NCBI GenBank assembly: GCA_035772735.1 | Contig: JASDFA010000006.1 | Coordinates: 29,119,501-29,183,500 of the forward strand | DNA length: 64,000 nucleotides | Direction of reading: 5' to 3' | DNA from: Datura wrightii | Taxonomy: Eukaryota; Streptophyta; Magnoliopsida; Solanales; Solanaceae | Part shown: in pieces, positions 11,032 to 23,764 of the stretch | Numbering within the stretch: the first letter of the stretch is position 1 | Layout: the number at the start of each line of letters is the position of its first letter | Made by a program: the position numbers and the translations under genes | The notes under the pieces: generated by a model | What the model was told of the DNA's origin: nothing | The model's input: the letters and a program-made list of their open reading frames with translations, nothing else | Database searches by the model: none

Positions 11032-12064
11032 ACATGACATCAAAAGTATTATTGCTGACTTGAACAAAGGCGAGAAACTGAATGGTGACAATTACGACAT
11101 CTGGAGTCGTAAATATGATATATACTAAAAGAGAAAAACGCTCTTGAAGGTATAAATCATGTTTTAAGTCAACTAGAAAAGGATAATGCTGCACAACACA
11201 GAAGAGATCTTGAAGCTTATAAAGCTTGAAAAAACATTGATTTCGCTGCACATGGAATTATTGTAAGTTCTGTTGTTGATGACCTTATTCATGAATATAA
11301 AGAATTTCCTATTGCTCATGCCATATGGGCACATTTGTAAGGAACATATGGGGTACATCTTGGACCTGCCTTAGATAGCTGAATATCAAGTTTGATACTT
11401 ACAAAAAGCATCATGATCAGAATATCAAACAACACCTTAGGGTGATGTCAAACATGATTGCTCAACTCAAAAATGTTGGTCATGTTCTCTCTTATGAGCA
11501 ACATGTTCAGGCAGTGATCCGGTCTCTTCCTAATAATTCGGAACATTTGAAGGTTAACTTAACCCACAATGATAACATCAAAACTTTTTCTGATGTTTCC
11601 CGTCATATTGAGCTTGAAGACGATCGGTTTGGTGTTGCTTTTAATGCCTTTGTGGCAAAATCAAGTGGTACGAAGTCGTTAGGCTTTAAGCGCAAGAAGA
11701 ATTGAAAAAAGAACGGGAAAGTTAAGTTGACCAAAGAAGGACCCTCTAAGAAAAAGGACAAGCCAAATTTAAAGAATGGAAAATGATTTTTCAAGAAGAA
11801 AGACAAGAGTAAGATGAAGTGCTACAATTTCCATGTTCCAGGGCATTTTGCTTATGATTGTACTAAGCCAAAAAAGGTAGCATTTCTAAACGCATCTCTA
11901 AGTGCTACATTTATTTCTAGCACCACTTTATTAACTGAATTTTATCCTATGTGGATTGTAGACTCAAGAGCCATCAACCATGTGAGTCATGATCAAAAAG
12001 CGTTTGTGGAGTTCTATTGAGTATTACCTGGATCAAGGTGGATATATGTAGAAAATAACGCAAG
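11032..12064 (+). pseudogene. Fragment of a second Ty1/copia gag-protease
   Basis: Plus-strand frames give IIADLNKGEKLNGDNYDIW (about 11050-11105), the start of a UBN2-type gag. The best frame, 11442-11705 (87 aa), has VQAVIRSLP, HLKVNLTHND and HIELEDDR. After a stop a basic linker leads to MKCYNFHVPGHFAYDC (11814), a zinc knuckle whose second Cys is Phe. Next comes MWIVDSRAINHV, a protease site with Arg in place of the Gly of DSG. Similarity ends near 12064 and no integrase or RT follows. It is a different family from copia-A. No LTRs were found. Confidence 0.8.
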
Positions 12065-12554
12065 ACTTGTAGTAAAAAAAATAGACATTTACAAAGTGTA
12101 CTTTCTCTTAAAATAGAAGGTTTGCTTACTACAAAAATATATGAAAAATAGAGAATAAGAGATACCAACATAGAAAATTCTTTTCTCTCTCTCCACGTTA
12201 CATTTACAACCAAGAAAAGAGGCATCTAGTTTGTAACAATTGTGCTTTGTTTTCAAGAAATTCAAAATGGACTTTGAAGCAAATCTTTTTAACTTATAAT
12301 TTTTACTTTGCTGTATCAAAATATACACAAATCTAATTTCTTGTCCTTGATATAATTCCAACATCTAACTAGCTAGCGCTATTAGTTAAATAATTTTCTT
12401 TCGTATCATTCCAATTAATTTTATAAAATGTAAAGGGAGAATTAGTCCATTAATGAATTTTTGACAAAGAGAGTGCAGGAGAAATGTGTGAAGATAACTC
12501 GTCATGTGATCCTAGAAAAATTTTAGCATATATCATCAACATTTGACCTCATGA
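12065..12554. other. AT-rich spacer
   Basis: No gene recognised. Short minus-strand open frames (11974-12225, 12089-12364) are composition-driven. The last eight bases before the next element (12555-12562) are its target duplication. Confidence 0.4.
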
Positions 12555-12562
12555 GTCTAGAA

Positions 12563-13336
12563 CAGTGTTTTAAAAGGTGGGGGCGCGAGGCGAGGCATTT
12601 TAAGTAGCATGGAGCGAGGCGTAAGCCCCGAGATACGAGACGTATATTTCATGTATTTTCAATTTTATAATTTTATTGCTAATAAAATAAGCAAAAATAA
12701 TTTTTTAAATAATTCTGAAAATAAATTCAAACAAATTCCAATAATATAAAAAAATGTTATAATTATTATTGAAGAAAGATAACAAAAAAAAATTGATAAT
12801 AGCTGAGATAATTTTTAAAATAAAATCATCATCCACTTCATAACTGATCTCCTGTAGTTCTTCTCACTCCCAACTAATATTTACACTGATTTTATATATA
12901 TATATATATATATATATTTCAAAAAAGGATAAAGATAAATATTGCAAAAGCTATATAAAAATATAGATAAAATTTCTCAGGACTATGAAATCTCTATCCT
13001 ATCTTATCATCTTTAGACATAATCAATAAAAAAAAAAAATTTAAAACGTTAGTTTTTATGAGAGTTGTTTTTATTATTAATATATTTTAGAAAAAATAAC
13101 TACAATATGAAAATATGATAGCATAAAGTATAAATATCATTACACCAGTAATAAAAATATTATTTATGAAAAAAATACTTTTAGAATAATAAGAATCAAA
13201 TTTTACGCCCGAAACTTACGTTTTTATGCCCTGGACTTATGCTTTTACGCACGAAACTTAGTCCCAAATTATGGAGCTTACGCTTTATGGATCTACGTAT
13301 TTTATTTGCGCCCCGGTGCATTTGTGATACCTCCCG
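12563..13336. mobile_element. hAT-like non-autonomous element, left part (split)
   Basis: It begins CAGTGTTTTAAAAGG and the matching inverted end lies at 25897 (...AAAACATTG). The 8-bp target duplication GTCTAGAA is exact at 12555-12562 and 25898-25905. An 8-bp duplication and CA(G/T)TG termini are typical of the hAT superfamily. Subterminal DNA is rich in GCGAGGCGAGGC and ACGCCC-type blocks. The centre is AT-rich with no transposase, so it is a MITE-like passenger of about 0.83 kb without the insertion. It is interrupted at 13336 by the Tekay element. The open frame 13239-13439 straddles the junction and is not a gene. Confidence 0.75.
12892..12917. repeat. (TA)n microsatellite
   Basis: About 13 uninterrupted TA units inside the AT-rich core of the hAT-like element. 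Confidence 0.9.
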
Positions 13337-15431
13337 TGTCACGCTCAACCTTGGGAGGCATGACTGGCACCTAGTGCCACACTGGGATCTGACTGGCCTG
13401 GCTAGGCTTATGCATGTTTGGTGCATGCCTGCAACCTAATTTCAAGAAAGCAACGAGCTATACCTCGGCTGTAAATATAGCCTCCGGCCAACAAGGCTAT
13501 ATATCTACCTGTAAATGAAAACAGCTACCCAACAACAAGCAACAGAAGAGAGTCCTATGCGGGTCGACAAGACCACCAGGCTGTCTAGTTTTAACTGAAA
13601 TGAAAATCAGGCAACTATAACTAAACTATAGCCGATAAGTACACTATCTAACAGCTAAACAAGACCCCACATGGCCATCACACGAAATAAAATATACGTA
13701 GGCCCCATATGGCCAACCACAAATAACCACAGGGAACTGTAAATCTGCAAGCCTCTAAGAGTAGAATATTGGTCGAGATAGGGCCACGACCTACCCATAC
13801 TGTACAATCAAAAGAACAAACATTCTAGCTAATCAGCTCCGAAGGAGAGGAGAGGACTGCACTGCTAATTCTGGATGAAAGCTAGGAAGGTCCTGATCTG
13901 CATCTGTCCGCATCTACAGGCAAGTAATGTAGTGCCCAAAGATAGGTGTCAGTTTAATATGTACCGAATATGTAAGGCAACAACTGAAAATAACTAAACA
14001 AAACTTAAAATGAAACTGAAAGTAACGGAGTGAAATAGATAGAGGTATAACCTGAATAACTTAACTTCCTGCTATCTAATCTAACAGTAAATAGTGCAAA
14101 CAAAAACCTTACCTGGCCCTCATAAGCCAGAAGGTACAACCAACATAGAATAACCCACTCGGGGTCTCCATAAACCCTGGCGAGTACACTTCAATCTATA
14201 TACCCATAACAAGGCCAAAACAAGTCAACTAATAACTATAACCGTCTTACCAGTCTCTTGGGTCTGCAACTGAGCCCGCTTGGCCCATGAACTATAACTG
14301 TGTCTGAGTACAGTGGACTCTTGATATCTGCACCCTGGGCACCAAGCTCGACGGGGATGTGGTGCTGATACGACATATAAATAGTCCAGCCATGGAATGG
14401 ACTGTATAAGGTCCTCAGACCTCATCTTCGTCCCTCGCGGGCGGCATACCGCTCCTTGGAGTGATGTCATCTAGCCCTTGCTGGGCAACGACACAGCTAG
14501 TAACCCTGGGTTGGTCATGGAAGGCTATACAGGGCAAAGTCAATCCCAAACTAAACATAAATACTGAACTCAGCTAACAACAACAGCTATTCACAACAAT
14601 GAGACTTCTGACTTCCTTACTGAGGTGCAAACTATATTATAATGCTATAGAAACTAACTTGCCGAAGGAATTCTCCTTAACATACCTCGATTGTTGTTTC
14701 CCGAACAACCGATGAGTTTCAAATTGTATTCAACAACTTTTTCCAAATTTGACCGTAATACTGGGAGAAAGAGATTAATTTAATACCAACTTCAACTTAA
14801 AATGATAACTTTTAATACTAATAACAACTGCAATTCAACTATGTAAAATACAGTTGAAAACCTACAATTTCTCGAGGGTTCAGAAGGGAGAAATGCTTAC
14901 CTGATGCCTGTGATCATTTAGGAATCAATTTGGATAAATTCTAACAACTTCTACGCAGCGGGGTTTTAATTTGCCGGGCGTATTTTGAGAAAATAACTCC
15001 GTAGTAATGATCCATGTAGGCTTAGAACTCGATACCTGAAGTTACTTTGAGTTTGGACAGCGTTTAGCACGTAATCAGAGGAAATTACATGAAAAATGGC
15101 GGGTTCTCTCTTCTCTGGATGAAGGTCTCATGTTTATATTTTAAATCAAATGAAATAATTAAATTTATATAAAACTTGGGCGGTGGACAAGGGGTTCGTA
15201 GCACGGACCCCATCGCGCCAATTTTCGGGCGTGTCATGGAGCCCATCGCGGAGGGAGAGGGTCCATGACATGTTGCCTTTTTGGTAGCTTATCCGGCCTT
15301 CTCCCTTGCAACCTTGATTCCGCACTCGTTCGACCTTTCCCCCGGCCCTTTCTCGTACGCGTCATACTCTAAAACTCTTGATTAACGTATAAATATGCCG
15401 ACTAAACATTAGGAGCTTATGGGGTGTAACA
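13337..15431 (-). repeat. Tekay 3' LTR (2095 bp)
   Basis: On the plus strand it runs from TGTCACG to GTGTAACA, giving TGTTACACCCC...CGTGACA on the element's own strand. It matches 23765-25842 over its length. The frame at 14225-14470 recurs in the other LTR copy and is not a gene. Confidence 0.85.
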
Positions 15432-15446
15432 ACCTCCCCCCCTAGG
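15432..15446 (-). other. Polypurine tract of the Tekay element
   Basis: On the minus strand a TAGGGGGGGAGGT-type run touches the 3' LTR start. It is the expected primer for plus-strand DNA synthesis. Confidence 0.75.
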
Positions 15447-15706
15447 AACATTCGTCCTCGAATGTCAACTTCAACTTACAGGAGTTTAACTCTTTCAACT
15501 ATTATTCTGAAAAAATTTCGGCAGAATCTCCCCTATAATATGGACTATTTGAAAACCCTGAAACATAGAAAATTCCAATACAGACACTTCACATGACACT
15601 ATAACAACTATTTCACAACAAAATGGTAGTCAACTGAACAGTATAAACAACATAAATCATAAAATAACAGCTCAACAACAACCTTACCTTAACTGCATAG
15701 TCTGGA

Positions 15707-17153
15707 CTAACCCCGAAACAGATGAGGATATCTGGATCTCATGTCATCTTCGGCTTCCGAGGTCATCTCTTCTCTATTCTTGCTTCTCCACAGTACCTTA
15801 ACAGAAGAGACATCTTTGGTTCTTAACATATGAACCTGCCGATCTAATATAGCCACTGGAACCTCTTCGTAGGCCAACTCCTCATTAATCTGGACATCCT
15901 CAACTGGCATAACTCGGGATGGATCCCTCATACACTTCCGCAGCATTGATTCATGGAAAACCAGGTGAACAGACTCTAACTCTGGAGGCAGATCTAACTC
16001 GTATGCCACCTGCCCTATTCTTCGAATGATTCTATACTGCCCAAAAACCTCGGGCTAAGCTTACCCTTTTTACCAAATCTCATTACGCCCTTCATTGGTG
16101 AAACTTTTAGAAATACCCAGTCGTCTACATTGAATTCCAGGTTTGTACATTGCACATTCAGAGTAAGATTTCTGGCAAATTTGGGCTATAAACAAGCGCT
16201 CTCTAATAAGATTTACCTTCTCCTCTGATTGGTGGATCATGTTTCGTCCAATTAATTCTAATTCCCCTACCTTGAACCAACCAACAGAAGACCTGCACTT
16301 CCGCCCATATAAGGCCTCGTACGGTGTCATCTGAATTGCCGAATGATAACTGTTATCATAAGCAAATTCAATAAGGGGTGAATGTTCATCCCAACTTCCT
16401 CGGAAGTCTAACACACACGCCCGCACATGTCCTCAAGTGTCTGAATTTCGCGTTCTGCCTGCCCGTCTATCTGAGGATGGAATATTGTACTCAGGTTAAC
16501 CTACATTTCCAAGCCTCTCTAAAATGACTGTTAGAATCTAGCTATGAATTATGCTCCTCTATCAGAAATAATCGACACTAGTACACCATGCAATTGGACT
16601 ATTTCTCTGATATACGATTCAGCATAATCCTCGGCTGAGAAGGTAGTCCTGACAGGCAGAAAGTGAGATGACTTCGTAAATTTGTCGACAATCACCCAGA
16701 TGGAATCAAATCTGCATATGGTACGGGGTAATCCTATCACAAAATCCATATAGATTGCTTCCCATATTCACATAGGCACTGCTATTTCCTGTGCCAATCC
16801 GCCGGATTTTTGATGTTCAGTCTTTACTTGCTGGCAGTTAGGGAATTGTGCTACAAATCTTCTTTTATTCCTTGCCACCAAAAAATCTATTTTATGTCAT
16901 GATACATCTTTGTTGAATCTGGGTGAAGAGAATAACGAGAACAATGTACCTCTTCCATGATCTGCTGGCGAACTCCTGCCACATCTGAAACATAGAGGCG
17001 ACCCCTACATCTCAAGACCCCATCTTTGATTACCTCAAAAGCTGATACTTCGCCCCGCTGCACTTTATCTCTGAGATGTACTAGGTTAGGATCTTCATAC
17101 TGCCGCTCTTTTACTTCAACAACTAGGGATGATACTGCAGTATTCTGAATCAC
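15707..17153 (-). pseudogene. Tekay integrase with C-terminal chromodomain-like segment
   Basis: Four minus-strand pieces. 16887-17153 is the integrase N-terminal zinc region (EEVHCSRYSLHPDSTKMYHDIK). 16549-16749 is the core with DFVIGLP, VIVDKFTKSSHF and SIISDRG, giving two catalytic Asp. 16070-16426 is the late core (HSPLIEFAYDNSYHSAIQM, EALYGRKCRS). 15707-16009 is the C-terminal tail (LRTKDVSSVKVLWRS, MRSRYPHLF), which resembles the chromodomain-like tail of Tekay elements thought to guide insertion into heterochromatin. Stops or frameshifts separate the pieces, and the stretch with the catalytic Glu (about 16430-16545) lies between frames. Confidence 0.85.
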
Positions 17154-17217
17154 CGCCCCATCCTACTATTCAGACGGCCAAACTAACTAACTGGTGCAAT
17201 TCTCGGGCCAGCTCCTG

Positions 17218-18531
17218 CTATTCGGGCCTTAAGTGCACTAAACTCCCCATCGATCTACGACTAAGGGCATTTGCCACAATATTAGCCTTCCCTGGACGAT
17301 ATAAAATATTTACGTCATAGTCTTTCAACAATTCTAACCAGCGACGCTGTCGCAGGTTCAACTCTTTCTGTGTAAAGATGTATTGGAGGCTCTTATGATC
17401 AGTAAAGATGTCCACGTGCACCCCATACAGGTAATGTCTCTAGATTTTTAAGGAGTGAACTACTGCTGCTAACTCCAGGTCGTGAGTGGGATAGTTCTTT
17501 TCATGTTTCCTCAGCTGCCTCGAAGCATAAGAAATTACCTTACCGTGTTGCATCAGAACACACCCTAACCCAACACCTAAAGCATCACAATACACTGCAT
17601 AACCCTCTAAACCTTTTGGCAAAGCTAGTACTGGTGCTGATGTCAATATGTTCTTCAGCTCTTGGAAACTCTGTTCACACGCTTCAGTCTAGTGAAATTT
17701 AGTTGCTTTCTGAGTTAACTTGGTCAAAGGTGTTGATAAAGTAGAAAACCCCTCTACAAATCTCTTGTAATACGCAGCTAACCCCAGGAAATTGTGTACC
17801 TTAGTTGGAGTTGTAGGTCTAGACCATGTCTTTACTGCCTTAATCTTCTGTGAATCTACCTAAATACCAGCATCCGACACAATATGACCCAAAAAGGATA
17901 CTGAATTCTGCCAGAATTCACATTTAGAAAATTTTGCATATAATTGGCTATCCCTGAGAATCTAGAGAACTGTTCGCAAATGATCTTGGTGTTCTACTTC
18001 TGAACGGGAATACACCAGAATGTCATCAATGAATACTATCACAAACAAATCCAGATACGACCTGAAGATGTTGTTGATCAGATCCATGAACACTGCTGGA
18101 GCATTCGTTAACCCGAAGGACATAACTAGGAATTCAAAATGGCCATACCTGGTCTTGAAGGCCTTTTTCGGGATATCTCTCTTCCGAACCCGCACTTGGT
18201 GATATCCAGATCTTAAGTCAATCTTAGAGAAATACTTTACCCCTTGTAACTGATCAAACAAATCATCTATCCTGGGAAGTGGGAATTTATTTTTGACAGT
18301 GACTTTATTTAGCTGTCGGTAATCTATACACATGCGGAGGGAGCCATCTTTCTTTCTTACAAATAGAACTAGCACATCCCACAGTGAAGTGCTCAGCCTG
18401 ATGAGGCCCTTATCCAGCAGATCTTTTAGTTGTTCCTTCAATTCTCTAAGCTCAGTAGGAGCCATTCGGTATGAGGGATGGAGATAGGCTGAGTACCTGG
18501 TAGTAGGTCGATAGAAAAATCGATTTCCCAT
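17218..18531 (-). pseudogene. Tekay reverse transcriptase and RNase H, first copy
   Basis: 17962-18531 (189 aa) is the RT: FVRKKDGSLRMCIDYRQLN, YFSKIDLRSGYHQ with the first catalytic Asp, and VFIDDILVYS with the double Asp, all intact. 17440-17646 and 17218-17421 carry RNase H (YCDALGVGLGCVLMQHGK; DIFTDHKSLQYIF; ILYRPGKANIVANALSRR). A stretch of about 300 bases between RT and RNase H has stops. The RT domain here looks catalytically complete, but it is cut off from upstream gag/protease by stop codons. Confidence 0.9.
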
Positions 18532-18583
18532 TCTGGGGGAATACTAGGAAGTTCATCTGGGAACACATCTGGAAATTCATTGA

Positions 18584-19060
18584 CTACTGGAATAGACTGA
18601 AGAGTCGGGGATTCAGCTTGGACATCCTGAACTCTGACAATATAATAGATGCAACCCTCTCAACTTTCTCGCCCGAAGATAGGATATAAACAACTTTTGG
18701 CGTGGCTGCATTGCCTTTCCACTCTCGTATTACCCCTCTTGGAAAGTGGATCGGACAGTTTTGGTCCAACATTCTACCTTGGCATAACATGGTGCTAGCC
18801 AATCCATGCCCATAATTGCATCAAAGTCAAGCATTTCTAGTTCCACTAAATCTTCTGAAGTTTTGCGACCAACAACCTCTACTGTGCAGCCCCGGTAGAT
18901 CCTTTTAGCTATAACAGAATCACCGACGGGCATTAACACTAAAAAGGGTTACCGAAGTAATTCTAGCATTATACCGAAATTTCGCGCCACTAATGGTGTA
19001 ACATAAGACAAAGTGGAGCCCGAGTCTATCAAAACATAAACTGAATGACAACAGATGTCC
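18584..19060 (-). pseudogene. Tekay aspartic protease, first copy
   Basis: Minus-strand reading at about 18985-19045 gives VLIDSGSTLSYVTPLV, an intact retropepsin active site, followed by a stop after ..LELLR. The frame from 18939 continues the domain (VIAKRIYRGCTVEVVGR, FDAIMGMDWLAP). The 65-aa frame at 18920-19117 is a shadow in another phase. Confidence 0.8.
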
Positions 19061-19070
19061 ATCATACCTG

Positions 19071-20464
19071 TCACAACATCCGGCGACGACTCTGACTCTG
19101 TCGCCCAGGTAAAGCATAAGTGTGATCTGGACCGGTGCCTGAACTCGATGCCCGTGACTTGCCTTGGCCTCTGTCGTCTAGAGCTGAGGGCCTACGCCCT
19201 TCTGGAGATACTAGGGCACATGACCCTACTGAAGATCTGTCCTGTCGGTCCCGATCACTCTGACCCCTAGATGGACAGTCTCTCATCAAGTGACCCTCTT
19301 GTCCACAAGTGTAACATGTAGTAGAACCATACTTGCATGCCCCAAGGTGATAGTGACAGCAAATAGGGCAAGGTGGCATAGTAAGTCTACTCTGCACTAC
19401 CCTCTCTGCTGCTGCGAACCCGATGGCCGTAAGCTCTCACCGGGTCCTAACTGCCCCCGACGACCAGGTCTACCACCCTACTGCTGTTGTGGAGGTGGGG
19501 GTCTGGGTGGCCTGCCTGATAGTCGTGGCCTGGGTCTACCTTGAAACTCTGCCTGAGTGTCACTAGGTCTAGTCCTGTGGTGCTGTTTCTGACTTGCCCT
19601 CTCTATTTCCCGCTGTCGCTGCCTGATTCCCTCAATATTCTGAGCAAATGCCTGAACACGGGCAATATCCATGTCCTCTCACAGAGTAGTTGTAATACAA
19701 GTCTTTACATACTCTGGAAGCAGCCCCATAATAAATTGGTGCACTCTAGCTGGCACGGTATCTACAAAAGATGGTGCATATTAGGCCAATGAGTCAAATC
19801 TCATAACGTACTCCCGAACACTCATCAAACCCTACTCCAGATGCAGAAACTAATATACCCAGGCCTGTCAGATTTCTCGAGGCAAATAATGGTCCAAGAA
19901 GGCCTCTGAAAAGCTGGACCAAGTCGTAGGGGGAACATCTCTACCTCGAGACCTCTCCCAACTCTTGTACCATAACACTGCTATGTCCCGCAACTGAAAT
20001 ACCGCTAACTCACCTGATTCCGCAGGTGTGGCATGCATCATCCTGAATATCCGCTGCAACTGGTCCAGAAAGTCTTGAGGGTCCTCATCTCGATCCGTGC
20101 TTGTGAAATGCGGGGAACTCGGAGCGAGGAACTCTTGGAATCTCGAACTACCAGGTCCTCCCAAAGACTCTGCAACCACAGGTTCCACTGACTGACGTTG
20201 TGCAGCCATCATCTGAGTTAACATAAAAAAAACACTCCTAACCTCCTGATTTGATGGCATCGGTATAGGGACTGCTGGAGGTGATGCTGACGCATCTGCC
20301 GCCCTGAACGGCTCTTGACGGGGCGGAGACTACTGGGGAGATTGAGATGTAGTCTCCCTGTCGCCCTTATATCGGGCTAACTCTGACTGGGGCACCCGGC
20401 TAGTGCCCTCTCCTGCTGCAACGTGCAACTTCCTGCCAGTCGTGGTCTGTCGCCTGTTCGATAT
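19071..20464 (-). pseudogene. Tekay gag, first copy
   Basis: Three minus-strand parts. 19868-20260 is the capsid region (FLAPSSPHFT, DPQDFLDQLQRIFRMMHAT, AVLWYKSWERSR, FSEAFLDHYLPREI). 19478-19672 is a basic, proline-rich linker ending PPRPPPPQQQ. 19071-19397 contains CYTCGQEGHLMRDC, a complete CCHC knuckle. No ATG is present at the position where the plus-strand relative starts (57896); the codon nearest in register is ATA at 20462-20464. Stops separate the parts. Confidence 0.85.
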
Positions 20465-20650
20465 TTCTCTATAGACAAGCAGAATGCGGTAAGCTTAGGG
20501 ATCTGTACAGCTCTATAGCACGCCTGGAAGAGAAAGAAGAGTAACCATCCTATCATGCCTCGCAGCCTCCTGTCTATAAAATGTGGTGTAAAACACATCC
20601 ATAGGCAAGACTCTACTTAGCACACCTTGCAGACTCCATAGGATACGACC

Positions 20651-20663
20651 TGCTCAGATACCA
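20651..20663 (-). other. Primer-binding site, initiator-Met tRNA type
   Basis: The minus strand reads TGGTATCTGAGCA three bases after the LTR edge, one mismatch from the usual TGGTATCAGAGC. The same site repeats at the second copy, before the LTR at 23765. Confidence 0.8.
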
Positions 20664-20668
20664 AGTTT

Positions 20669-21228
20669 ATCACGCCCCGTCTTGGTAGGCATACCTAGCA
20701 CCTAGCGCCACACTGGTATCTGATTGACCTGGCTAGGCTTATGCATGTCTGGTGCATGACCTCAACCTAATTTCAAGAAAGCAACGAGCTATACCTTGGC
20801 TGTAAATACAGTCTTTGGCCGCCAAGGTCATATAGCTACCTGTAAATGAAAACAGCTACCCAACAATAAGCAACAGAAGGGAGTCCTATGCGGGCCAACA
20901 AGACCACCATGCTATCTAGTTTTAACTGAAATGAAAATCAGGCAACTATAACTAAACTATAGCCGACAAGGCCACTATCTAACAGCTAAACAAGGCCCTA
21001 CACGACCATCAAACAAAATAAAACATACATAGGCCCGACACAACCAACCACAAACTAACCACAGAGAACTGTAAATCTGCAAGCCTCTAAGAGTAGAATA
21101 TTGGTCGAGATAGGGCCACGACCTACCCATACTGCACAATCAAAAGAACTAACCTTCTAGCTAATCGGCTTCGGAGGAGAGGAGCTGACTGCACTGCTAA
21201 TTCTGGATGAAAGCTAGGAAGGTCCTGA
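20669..21228 (-). repeat. Truncated internal LTR copy of the Tekay element
   Basis: Matches the first 560 bases of the LTR at 23765 nearly base for base and is closer to it than to the LTR at 13337 (for example, shared GGGCCAACAAGACCACCATGC). It stops at ..GGTCCTGAT and is joined directly to RT coding sequence at 21229. Confidence 0.9.
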
Positions 21229-23764
21229 TAACTAGGAATTCAAAATGGCCATACCTGGTCTTGAAGGCCGTTTTCGGGATATCTATCTTCCGAACCCGCA
21301 CTTGGTGATATCCAGATCTTAAGTCAATCTTAGAGAAATACTTTACCCCTTGTAACTGATCAAACAAATCATCTATCCTGGGAAGTGGGAATTTATTTTT
21401 GACAGTGACTTTATTTAGCTGTCGATAATCTATACACGTGCGGAGGGAGCCATCTTTCTTTCTTACAAATAGAACTAGCACATCCCTAAGTGAAGTGCTC
21501 AGCCTGATGAGGCCCTTATCCAGCAGATCTTTCAGTTGTTCCTTCAATTCTCTAAGCTCAGTAGGAGCCATTCGATACGAGGGATGGAGATAGGCTGAGT
21601 ACCTGGTAGTAGGTCGATAGCAAAATCGATTTCCCATTCTGGGGGAATACTAGGAAGTTCATCTGGGTACACATCTGGAAATTCATTGACTACTGGAATA
21701 GACTGAAGAGTCGGGGATTCAGATTGGACATCCTGAACTCTGACAATATAATAGATGCAACCCTCTCAACTTTCTAGCCCGAAGATAGGATATAAACCTA
21801 ACTTTTGGCGTGGCTGCATTGCCTTTCCACTCTCGTATTACCCCTCTTGGAAAGTGGATGGTCCAACATTCTACCTTGGCATAACATGGTGCTAGCCAAT
21901 CCATGCCCATAATTGCATCAAAGTCAAGCATTTCTAGTTCCACTAAATCTTCTGAAGTTTGGCGACCAACAACCTCTACTGTGCAACCCCGGTAGATCCT
22001 TTTAGCTATAACAGAATCACCAACGGGCATTAACACTAAAAAGGGTTACCGAAGTAATTCTAGCATTATACCAAAATTTTGCGCCACTAATGGTGTAACA
22101 TAAGACAAAGTGGAGCCCGAGTCTATCAAAACATAAACCGAATGACAACAAATGTCCATCATACCTGTCACAACATCCGGCGATGACTCTGACTCTGTCG
22201 CCCAGGTAAAGCATAAGTGTGATCTGGACCGGTGCCTGAACTCGATGACCGTGACCTGCCTCGGCCTCTGTCGGCTAGAGCTGAGGGCCTACCCCCTGCT
22301 GGAGATACTAGGGCACGTGACCCTACTGAAGATCTGTCCTGTCGGTCCCGATCACTCTGACCCCTAGATGGACAGTCTCTCATCAAGTGACCCTCTTGTC
22401 CACAAGTGTAACATGTAGTAGAACCATACTTGCATGCCCCAAGGTGATAGTGACAGCAAATAGGGCAAGGTGGCATAGTAAGTCTACTCTGCACTACCCT
22501 CTCTGTTGCTGCGAACCCGATGGCCGTAAGCTCTCACCGGGTCCTAACTGCCCCCGACGACCAAGTCTACCACCCTACTGCTGTTGTGAAGGTGGGGGTC
22601 TGGGTGGCCTGCCTGATAGTCGTGGCCTGGGTCTACCTTAAAACTCTGCCTGAGTGTCACTAGGTCTAGTCCTGTGGCGCTGTTTCTGACTTGCCCTCTC
22701 TATTTCCCGCTGTCGCTGCCTGATTCCCTCAATATTCTGAGCAAATGCCTGAACACGGGCAATATCCATGTCCTCTCACAGAGTAGTTGTAATACAAGTC
22801 TCTACATACTCTGGAAGCTGCCCCATAATAAATTGGTGCACTCTAGCTGGCACGGTATCTACAAAAGCTGGTGCATATTAGGCCAATGAGTCAAATCTCA
22901 TAACGTACTCCCGAACACTCATCAAACCCTACTCCAGATGCAGAAACTGATCTACCCAGGCCTATCAGATTTCTCGAGGAAAATAATGGTCCAAGAAGGC
23001 CTCTGAAAAGCTGGACCAAGTCGTAGGGGGAACATCTATACCTCGGGACCTCTCCCAACTCTTGTACCATAACACTGCTATGTCCCGCAACTGAAATACC
23101 GCTAACTCACCTGATTCTGCAGGTGTGGCATGCATCATCCTGAATATCCGCTGCAACTGGTCCAGAAAGTCTTGAGGGTCCTCATCTCGATCCGTGCCTG
23201 TGAAATGCAGGGAACTCGGAGCGAGGAACTCTTGGACTCTCGAACTACCAGGTCCTCCCAAAGACTCTGCAACGACAGGTGCCACTGACTGACGTTGTGC
23301 AGCCATCATCTGAGTTAACATAAAAACAAAACTCCTAACCTCCTGATTTGATGGCATCGGTATAGGGACTGCTGGAGGTGGTGCCGATGCATCTGCCGCC
23401 CTGAACGGCTCTTGACGGGCCGGAGACTGCTGGGGAGATTGAGATGGAGTCTCCCTGTCGCCCTTATATCGGACTAACTCTGACTGGGGCACCCGGCTAG
23501 TGCCCTCTCCTGCTGCAACGTGCAACTTCCTGCCAGTCGTGGTCTGTCGCCTGTTCGATATTTCTCTATAGACAAGCAGAATGCGGTAAGCTTAGGGATC
23601 TGTACAGCTCTATAGCACGCCTGGAAGAGAAAGAAGAGTAACCATCCTATCATGACTCGCAGCCTCCTGTCTATAAAATGTGGTGCAAAACACATCCATA
23701 GGTAAGACTCTACTTAGCACACCTTGCAGACTCCATAGGATACGACCTGCTCAGATACCAAGTT
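21229..23764 (-). pseudogene. Second copy of Tekay gag-protease-partial RT (tandem duplicate)
   Basis: Corresponds to 18122-20668. It holds gag (22965-23525, 186 aa, with a longer open N-terminal part than the first copy), the linker, the zinc knuckle (22168-22494), protease, and the N-terminal RT half. The RT frame 21197-21637 runs through LRSGYHQ and ends HFEFLV, then reads out into LTR sequence, so it lacks the FIDD box, RNase H and integrase. A deletion of about 12 bases relative to the first copy near 21860 changes the frame after the protease. The primer-binding site at the 5' LTR is kept. Confidence 0.9.

Noticed and set aside
14225..14470. 81-aa minus-strand frame, recurring at 24652-24897
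   Set aside because: Sits inside both LTR copies of the Tekay element; conserved because the LTRs are duplicates.
19055..19544. Plus-strand frames opposite the gag (71 and 84 aa), recurring near 22152-22641
   Set aside because: Shadows of the GC-rich gag zinc-knuckle and linker on the minus strand.
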